Assembly: GCA_035266685.1 (NCBI GenBank)
Contig: DATFMX010000074.1
Location: forward strand, 1-21,545
DNA length: 21,545 nucleotides
Source of the DNA: VRUE01 sp035266685
Lineage (GTDB): Bacteria > Actinomycetota > Thermoleophilia > Solirubrobacterales > 70-9
Direction of reading: 5' to 3'
Every line of letters begins with the position of its first letter. The first letter of the stretch is position 1. The notes beneath the pieces are model-generated. The model made no database searches. It was not told the DNA's origin and was given only the letters and a program-made list of their open reading frames with translations. The position numbers were made by a program, and so were the translations under genes. Positions 14,956 through 21,545 of the stretch are shown here, piece by piece.

Positions 14956-15473
14956 GAGCGGCCTTCGACGACCGGCACGACCTGCTTGCGCAGGAATTCC
15001 TCGTCGACGACGCCACGCCAGATCAGCGCCAGCCTGCCCTGCGGATCGACGAGGAAGTTCTCCGGCACCCCGGTCGAGCCGAAGGCGGCGCTGCGTTCGT
15101 CGCCGATCGAGCGCAGCTGCGGGTAGCGGATGTGGTTGTCGCGCAGGAAGGCGAGCGCGTCGTCGCTGTTGTCCTGGACGTTGATCCCGAGCACGGTGAT
15201 GCCCCGCTTGGCGTATCGGCGCGAAAAGCGGTCCAGCGCCGGCGCCTCCTCGCGGCAGGGGCCGCACCAGGAGGCCCAGAGGTTGACCAGCACCCAGCGC
15301 CCGCGGTAGTCGGCGATCGAGCCCCGGCCGGGCGCGCCGAGCACCGGCAGCACCTTGTCCGGCGCCGGGTCGCCGACCGCGATCTTCGCCTCGCCCTTGT
15401 TCAGCAGTCCGAATCCGAGCAGCCCGATCAGCGCGCAGACGGCAAGGAAGGCGAGGAAGGAGCGGGCGCTCAC
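14952..15473 (-). CDS. ccmG: CcmG/ResA-like membrane-anchored thioredoxin
   Basis: 173 residues from a GTG start. An N-terminal membrane anchor (about 7-24) is followed by a thioredoxin fold with WCGPC at 69-73 and the cis-proline segment STGVPENFLVDPQG, whose GVPE form is typical of CcmG/DsbE and TlpA/ResA. It would act outside the membrane, passing electrons to CcmH or directly to apocytochrome c so that haem can be attached. Coupled to ccmH downstream by a 4-nt overlap. A TAGTGT box 9 nt upstream of the GTG and lack of a Shine-Dalgarno sequence suggest a near-leaderless message. CcmG against ResA cannot be settled from sequence; the ccmH, ccmE and ccmF neighbours favour CcmG. Confidence 0.88.
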   Translation of the reverse strand: MSARSFLAFLAVCALIGLLGFGLLNKGEAKIAVGDPAPDKVLPVLGAPGRGSIADYRGRWVLVNLWASWCGPCREEAPALDRFSRRYAKRGITVLGINVQDNSDDALAFLRDNHIRYPQLRSIGDERSAAFGSTGVPENFLVDPQGRLALIWRGVVDEEFLRKQVVPVVEGRS

Positions 15474-15482
15474 GGCCCGCGA

Positions 15483-15488
15483 ACACTA
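15483..15488 (-). promoter_or_regulatory. Possible -10 box for the ccmG-ccmH unit
   Basis: On the minus strand TAGTGT lies 9 nt before the GTG start at 15473, in the gap that also holds the divergent tRNA promoter. No recognisable -35 was found. Confidence 0.35.
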
Positions 15489-15514
15489 GCCGTCGCCGGA
15501 GGGCGGCCTGGTCG

Positions 15515-15520
15515 TAGAAT
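15515..15520 (+). promoter_or_regulatory. -10 box of tRNA-Gly
   Basis: TAGAAT, five of six bases matching TATAAT, ends 10 nt before the first base of the tRNA. Position and sequence suit a tRNA promoter, though no clear -35 is seen 16-18 nt upstream. Confidence 0.5.
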
Positions 15521-15530
15521 CAGCCCAGAT

Positions 15531-15603
15531 GCGGACGTAGCTCAGTTGGTAGAGCGCGAGCTTCCCAAGCTCGAGGTCGCGAGTTCGAACCTCGTCGTCC
15601 GCT
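15531..15603 (+). tRNA. tRNA-Gly (anticodon CCC)
   Basis: A 73-nt cloverleaf. The acceptor stem GCGGACG pairs with CGTCCGC (15596-15602), followed by discriminator T15603, as expected for tRNA-Gly. The D arm is GCTC-AGTTGGTA-GAGC. The anticodon arm is CGAGC around TTCCCAA and GCTCG, so the anticodon is CCC and reads GGG. The T arm is GCGAG-TTCGAAC-CTCGT, with one G-T wobble at its base. The 3' CCA is not encoded. GGG is a common codon in parts of this window, for example the start of tgt. Confidence 0.95.
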
Positions 15604-15618
15604 TTGATATGTGGCGAA

Positions 15619-15637
15619 CGCCCTAGCGGGCGGTTTT
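15619..15637 (+). terminator. Intrinsic terminator of tRNA-Gly
   Basis: CGCCC (15619-15623) and GGGCG (15628-15632) form a 5-bp GC stem with a TAGC loop, followed by GTTTT. It begins 15 nt after the tRNA. It is the only hairpin in the window with a T-run. The stop codon of the convergent regulator gene lies at the stem-loop junction, so the terminator overlaps that gene's 3' end. Confidence 0.6.
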
Positions 15638-15919
15638 GCTTCTCCGTTTCGCCTTGCCCCTGTGGGGCGATTTCTCGGACGCGTCCACCGCGCGGTAGAA
15701 GTGCTCGATCGCGCCGCGGACCTGTTGTTCGTCGACGACCTTGATCAGCTCCGAGTCGCGCAGCTCGGTCACGTGGTAGTTGACCGTGCTCAGGGGCGCC
15801 TGCAGCTCCTCGCTGAGGTCCTTCGGCGACAGCGTGCGACCGCCGTCGAGGCTGAGCACTTCCAGGATTGACACGCGGAGTGGGTGGGTATTGGCACGAG
15901 CCAGGCGTTCCCAATTCAC
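15623..15919 (-). CDS. ArsR-type winged-helix transcriptional regulator
   Basis: 98 residues from the GTG at 15919, chosen because GAGG stands 5 nt upstream and the ArsR fold starts at once (NWERLARANTHPLRVSILEV). The recognition region is LSPKDLSEELQAPLSTVNYH, followed by VTELRDSELIKVV and a short wing. A basic tail (GKAKRRSKTAR) ends the protein. No metal-binding cysteines are present, so a metal-sensor role is unlikely. A longer reading to an ATG at 15976 would run through the likely -10 box and is less favoured. It faces the tRNA and diverges from the glycosyltransferase-ccmEF unit across 134 nt, so autoregulation or control of that unit is possible. Target unknown. Confidence 0.82.
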   Translation of the reverse strand: MNWERLARANTHPLRVSILEVLSLDGGRTLSPKDLSEELQAPLSTVNYHVTELRDSELIKVVDEQQVRGAIEHFYRAVDASEKSPHRGKAKRRSKTAR

Positions 15920-16053
15920 AGCGACCTCACTTTCGTCGACTAGAGGATACCTAAAAATACTAGCTCGGATCATCAAAATCGGGTAACTTCCTCGGCAAAT
16001 GGTCGAGCGGGAGGAGATCGAGATGAGTTACGTACGGATAGCCTGCGGCGTCG
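15920..16053. promoter_or_regulatory. AT-richer divergent intergenic region
   Basis: The longest gene-free stretch in the window and its most AT-rich (about 15940-15990). On the minus strand TATCCT (15949-15944) is a good -10 box for the regulator, about 25 nt before its GTG. On the plus strand TAGCCT (16039-16044) stands 9 nt before the glycosyltransferase GTG. CTAG occurs at 15940-15943 and 15960-15963 as possible outer marks of an operator. An ATG at 16023 with a GGGAGGAG Shine-Dalgarno sequence also lies here but is in another frame from the glycosyltransferase. Confidence 0.5.
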
Positions 16054-17076
16054 GTGTACCCGACGCTTTCGGTCCTGATCGTCACCTGGAACAGCCGCGA
16101 GGAGCTGGGGCGCAGCCTGCCCGCATTGCTGCCGGAGCTGGGAGAGGGGGACGAGCTGATCGTCGTCGACAACGACTCCGCCGACGGGACGCCGGAGGCG
16201 GTGGCGGAGCTGGCGCCGGCGGCGCGCGTGGTGCGCAGCGGCGGCAACCTCGGCTTCGCCGCGGCCTGCAACCTCGGCGCCGAGCAGGCGCTCGGCGAGC
16301 TGCTCGTCATCCTCAACCCGGACGCGGCGCCGCGCACGGGGTGGGGGGAGGCGATCCGCCGGCCCTGGCTCGAGCGGCGCGGCTGGGCGGCCTGGCAGGC
16401 GCTGGTCGCCGAGGGCGACGGGGCGACGATCAACTCGGCCGGCAACCCGGTCCACTTCACCGGGATCGTCTGGGCCGGACGGCATGGGCGCCCACTGGCC
16501 GAGGCGCCCGCGGCCGGCGAGGTGACGGCGCTCTCCGGCGCCTGTCTGGCGATCCCGCGCAGCAACTGGATGCAGGCCGGCGGCTTCCCGGCCGACTACT
16601 TCCTCTACCACGAGGATGTCGACCTCTCGCTGCGGTTGCGGCTGGCCGGCGGGGCGCTGGGAATCGAGCCGGCGGCGGTGGTCGACCACGACTACGAGTT
16701 CGGCGCCCGCGAGCACAAGTGGCGCTGGCTGGAGCGCAATCGCCACGCCTTCCTGCTTCGTGCCTACCCGGCGTCGCTGCTGATCCTGCTGGCGCCGGCG
16801 CTGCTGGCGACGGAACTGGCGCTGTATGTGGCTGCGGCCCGCGGCGGCTGGGCGCGCCAGAAGCTCGCCGGCCACCTGGAAGCGATCCGCTGGCTGCCGC
16901 GCCTGCTGCGCGAGCGACGCGAGGTGCAGGCGACCCGCACGGTCAGCGCCTCCGAGTTCGCCGCCTGGCTCACCCCCGACCTCGACTCCCCCTTCATCCC
17001 CGCCATCGCCCGCTCGGCCCCAGCGCGCCTCCTCCTGCGCGCCTACTGGCGAGCCGTGCGCGCCGCCTTGCGATAA
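16054..17076 (+). CDS. Family 2 glycosyltransferase (rhamnosyltransferase-like)
   Basis: 340 residues. GT-A fold with TLSVLIVTWNS at the start, nucleotide-sugar contacts at VVDNDSADGT (37-46), GGNLGFAAACNLG, the ILNPDA metal site in place of DxD, and FLYHEDVDLSLRLRLAG, the acidic motif of WbbL-type rhamnosyltransferases. A hydrophobic segment at about 231-250 and an amphipathic C-terminal part suggest membrane association. It would add a sugar to a cell-envelope glycan; donor and acceptor are unknown. The GTG at 16054 is the earliest usable start in this frame, since a TAG lies at 16039. A well-placed ATG with Shine-Dalgarno at 16023 is one base out of frame. The TAA stop is embedded in the -10-like box of ccmE. 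Confidence 0.88.
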   Translation: MYPTLSVLIVTWNSREELGRSLPALLPELGEGDELIVVDNDSADGTPEAVAELAPAARVVRSGGNLGFAAACNLGAEQALGELLVILNPDAAPRTGWGEAIRRPWLERRGWAAWQALVAEGDGATINSAGNPVHFTGIVWAGRHGRPLAEAPAAGEVTALSGACLAIPRSNWMQAGGFPADYFLYHEDVDLSLRLRLAGGALGIEPAAVVDHDYEFGAREHKWRWLERNRHAFLLRAYPASLLILLAPALLATELALYVAAARGGWARQKLAGHLEAIRWLPRLLRERREVQATRTVSASEFAAWLTPDLDSPFIPAIARSAPARLLLRAYWRAVRAALR

Positions 17077-17077
17077 T
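17072..17077 (+). promoter_or_regulatory. Possible -10 box for ccmE-ccmF
   Basis: GATAAT, five of six matches to TATAAT, spans the TAA of the glycosyltransferase and ends 9 nt before the ccmE GTG at 17087. With no Shine-Dalgarno sequence in between, a near-leaderless transcript for ccmE onward is plausible. Confidence 0.4.
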
Positions 17078-17086
17078 CCCCGGCCG

Positions 17087-17477
17087 GTGGATCCTGCGCG
17101 CAAACGGAAGATTCGGCTTGTGGTCGCGCTCGGCGTCGCAGTGCTGCTCGCCGGCGCGCTCGTCTACACCTCCTTCAGCGCCTCCTCGCAGGCGAAGGAG
17201 CCCTCGCAGCTGATCGGCGCCTCGGGGGGGAGCTACGAGCTCACCGGGCGCGTGGTCAAGCACTCGGTCCGCCACCACGGCGAGGCGATCAGCTTTCGCG
17301 TCGCCGACCGCACCGACGCCAGCCAGAGCCTGCCGGTGACCTACGAGGGGACGATCCCCGACCCCTTCCGCGGCGGCCGCGAGATCGTCCTCAGCGGCAC
17401 GGTCGAGCACGGCGTCTTCGTCGGCGAAACGGACACGCTCGTCACCAAGTGCCCCTCGAAGTTCACGACCAAGTCGA

Positions 17478-17485
<8 letters not shown>
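17087..17485 (+). CDS. ccmE: Cytochrome c maturation haem chaperone CcmE, cysteine type
   Basis: 132 residues from a GTG start. Membrane anchor at about 9-27, then the OB-fold haem chaperone domain (YELTGRVVKHSV, VTYEGTIPDPFRGGREIVLSG). CcmE carries haem across the outer face of the membrane to CcmF. In E. coli haem binds covalently to His130 of HxxxY. Here the motif is KCPSKF: Cys122 replaces His, as in the known CxxxY class of archaea and some bacteria, and Phe126 replaces the Tyr that helps bind haem iron. The ATG of ccmF overlaps its end by 8 nt. The rest of the fold looks intact, so this seems a working variant rather than a decayed gene. Confidence 0.9.
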
Positions 17486-19825
<2,340 letters not shown>

Positions 19826-19829
<4 letters not shown>

Positions 19830-20809
19830 GAACTCGACGCCATCGGTGCGGTTCGGCGGCGGCCCTTGTCGCCGCGCTCGTAGCGCTGCTCGCGGCGAGC
19901 CCCGCCGCCTCCGCGGCGCCGGCCTCGGCCGAAGCCGCGTCGTCCGCCGCCGCTCGCCGTGCGTTGCGCTTCTGGACGCCGGCCCGCATGCGCCGCGCGC
20001 GGCCACTCGACTTGGCCGCGCCGCGCCACGGCGGCCTTGCCCGCGCTTCCGCCGCGCCCGGGGCCGACAGCGAAGGTCGCGGCGTGGAAGCCGACTCCGA
20101 GGCGCGGGCCGAATTCGCCGAAGTCGAGGACCCGACCGCGCCGGGTTTCCGCCAGAACGGCGTCATCTTCATCGTCGTGCCGGGCGGCTTCGGGCTCGGC
20201 CGCTGCTCCGGCACCTCCGTCGACGCGCCGAATCGCAGCGTCGTCGTCACCGCCGGCCACTGCGTCAACCTCGGCGGCTCGCGCCGCTGGTTCGACCGCG
20301 ACTGGGTCTTCGTCCCCGGGTACCACAACGGCGTCCGCCCCTTCGGCGTCTTCGCCGCGAAGTGGCTCGGCGCGACCGCCCCCTGGGTGGAGGAAGGCAG
20401 CGAGAACGGCGACGTCGGCGCGGCGGTCGTCGGGCGCAACGAAAAAGGCCAGCGCCTCGGCGACGCGGTCGGGGGCGACCGGATCGCCTTCGGCCTGCCG
20501 CCGGGCCAGGTCTTCGACGTCCACGGCTACCCTGCCGAAGCGCCGTTCGACGGGGCGACGCAGCGGGTCTGCTCCGGCACGCCCTTCCTCGGCCACGACC
20601 TCGCCTCGTTCCTCTGGCGCGGGCCGCTCAACCTGGCGATCTCCTGTGACGTCACCGGCGGCGCCTCGGGCGGCGGCTGGACGATCCACGGCAACGTGCT
20701 CAACAGCGTCACCAACTACGGCTACGGCGACGACCGGAGGACCGACTTCGGCGCCTACTTCGGCGGCGCGGTCCGGGCGCTGTACGAGCAGGCGGCGAGG
20801 GTGCGGTGA
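19826..20809 (+). CDS. Secreted trypsin-like serine protease
   Basis: 327 residues. Signal peptide at 1 to about 30 (Arg-rich start, Ala/Leu core, cut near ASA), then a probable propeptide up to about 105 containing RFWTPARMRRARPLD, a segment seen before the protease domain in related actinobacterial proteins. The catalytic triad is visible: His145 in VTAGHC, Asp196 in NGDVGAAV, and Ser281 in TGGASGGGW. Cysteine pairs 127/146 and 249/274 fit the usual disulfides. It belongs with S1/V8-like glutamyl endopeptidase-type enzymes, but specificity is not readable. It starts inside the ccmF stop, so it is co-translated with cytochrome c maturation genes, an odd pairing. Its own stop overlaps the next gene (GTGA). 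Confidence 0.9.
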
Positions 20810-21545
20810 GGCGCCGCCGGATCGCCTGCGGCCTGTTGACGCTCGCTGCGCTTTCATGCGCCGCCGCGCCGGCCGGAGCCGCGCAACGGGCGCCGTCGGC
20901 GTCGCAGCTCTACGCGGGCGTCGCCCGCCTGAACGAACGCCTGGCGCTGATGGGGCAGGGCTCGAGCTCGCTCGGGCTGCCGCGCAACCGGACGCTCTCC
21001 GAACTGCGCTTCGAGAATCGCGACGGCTACACGATCGCGGTCACCGCCTTCGGGCAGACGGTCGCGCTGGACGTCAGCAGGGCGCGGTTCCGCGCCACGG
21101 GCCGGGGCCGGCGGCGGCGCAGGGTGCGCGAACGCATCTCGGAGACGACGTACCTCGCCCACGGCAGGGTGACGCCGCGCTCGATCGAGGCGTCCTTCGG
21201 CGAGCGCGGGCGCATCGCGCTGCGCTTTCGCCCCAACGGCAGGGAGCTCCACGCGACCCGCAAAGCCGGCTGCAAGCGGCCGAGCGACGCGGTGATCGCC
21301 GAGCTGGGCAGCTTCGACGGCGAGCTGCGCTTCCGCGGCGAGGGGGGCTTCACCTCGGTCGAGGCGCACCGCGTCCCCGGGCGCTCCGTCGAGCTGGGAG
21401 GGCTTCTGGGCTGCCTGTTCGGCAGCTCGTCGAAGCGCGGCGCCGCGCTGCCGCCCGCCCGCGCCCCGCTCGGCATCCGACTGCCGGGGCTCGTCGCGGA
21501 GCGCGGCGGTCCGAGCGTGCCGGCGGTGCCGACCCACCCGGGCGG
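20806..21545 (+). CDS. Secreted protein of unknown function (3' end outside window)
   Basis: The frame from the GTG at 20806, which overlaps the protease stop, stays open to the window's end (246 codons). It starts with RRRRIACGLLTLAAL and a cut site near AGA (about residue 29), a clear Sec signal peptide. The mature part alternates short beta-like stretches (LRFENRDGYTIAVTAFGQTVALDV, shown here only as positions 67-90) with basic patches such as GRGRRRRRVRER, and contains Cys160 and Cys202 or so that may pair. The C-terminal visible part is Pro/Gly-rich. I do not recognise a family. Tight coupling behind a protease suggests a substrate, inhibitor or partner of it, but that is a guess. Confidence 0.72.
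   Translation, partial: MRRRRIACGLLTLAALSCAAAPAGAAQRAPSASQLYAGVARLNERLALMGQGSSSLGLPRNRTLSELRFENRDGYTIAVTAFGQTVALDVSRARFRATGRGRRRRRVRERISETTYLAHGRVTPRSIEASFGERGRIALRFRPNGRELHATRKAGCKRPSDAVIAELGSFDGELRFRGEGGFTSVEAHRVPGRSVELGGLLGCLFGSSSKRGAALPPARAPLGIRLPGLVAERGGPSVPAVPTHPG

Noticed and set aside
15486..15914. Protein-like translation over the tRNA (minus strand, with RTRDLELGKLALYQLSY) and its plus-strand counterpart (DVAQLVERELPKLEVASSN)
   Set aside because: These are well-known false translations of tRNA genes; the cloverleaf is unambiguous.
15999..17213. A long frame over the glycosyltransferase starting at an ATG upstream
   Set aside because: Its product is Arg/Gly-rich without any family motif, whereas the neighbouring frame encodes a complete GT2 enzyme. 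The start site itself is kept as a finding.

Overview
The window is 21.5 kb of very GC-rich DNA with short intergenic gaps, many GTG starts and many 4-nt stop/start overlaps (ATGA or GTGA). Gene content and order (uvrC-rapZ, gap-pgk-tpiA, an ArgRS with an HVGG signature, a membrane Ser/Thr kinase, system I cytochrome c maturation with a Cys-type CcmE) suggest a high-GC actinobacterium. My best guess is the Thermoleophilia/Solirubrobacterales group; this is an inference from gene style, as no marker rRNA is present.

Layout, left to right. (1) 1-3699, plus strand: the 3' end of uvrC, rapZ, a two-gene ABC-2 exporter and a small VOC (glyoxalase-fold) protein. In many actinobacteria rapZ is followed by yvcK and whiA before gap; here the exporter and VOC gene fill that place. 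(2) 3741-9490, plus strand: a glycolytic block gap-pgk-tpiA-gpmI with tgt coupled behind it. It covers glyceraldehyde-3-phosphate to 2-phosphoglycerate plus triose isomerisation. A long, nearly perfect hairpin fills the tpiA-gpmI gap and pairs with part of the gpmI ribosome binding site. (3) 9471-12072, minus strand: a coupled three-gene unit of metallophosphoesterase, lipoprotein and transmembrane Ser/Thr kinase, whose kinase end overlaps tgt tail to tail. (4) 12122-14370, plus strand: argS, divergent from the phosphoesterase, followed by an overlapping gene for a protein shaped like a MinD/BY-kinase ATPase with all three nucleotide-handling motifs eroded. A 13-bp inverted repeat closes the unit. 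(5) 14440-15473, minus strand: a membrane-anchored CcmG/TlpA-type thioredoxin and CcmH. (6) 15531-15603: tRNA-Gly(CCC) with its own -10 box and terminator, then a convergent ArsR-type winged-helix regulator (minus). (7) 16054 to the end, plus strand: a GT2 glycosyltransferase, CcmE, CcmF, a secreted trypsin-like protease and a secreted protein of unknown function that runs off the window.

How the parts work together: CcmG, CcmH, CcmE and CcmF are four parts of the system I haem-attachment pathway, split over two opposite-strand units around a tRNA and a small regulator. CcmE is the cysteine type, but with Phe where the Tyr normally sits, and CcmF carries an expanded outer loop and a cytosolic tail resembling part of CcmI. 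The protease and unknown secreted protein are translationally coupled to ccmF.

Several gene starts lie 6-10 nt downstream of a TAnnnT-like -10 box with no clear Shine-Dalgarno sequence, suggesting widespread leaderless or near-leaderless transcripts. No insertion sequence, prophage, CRISPR array or other mobile element was seen. No gene-free stretch exceeds 300 nt; the longest is 15920-16053.
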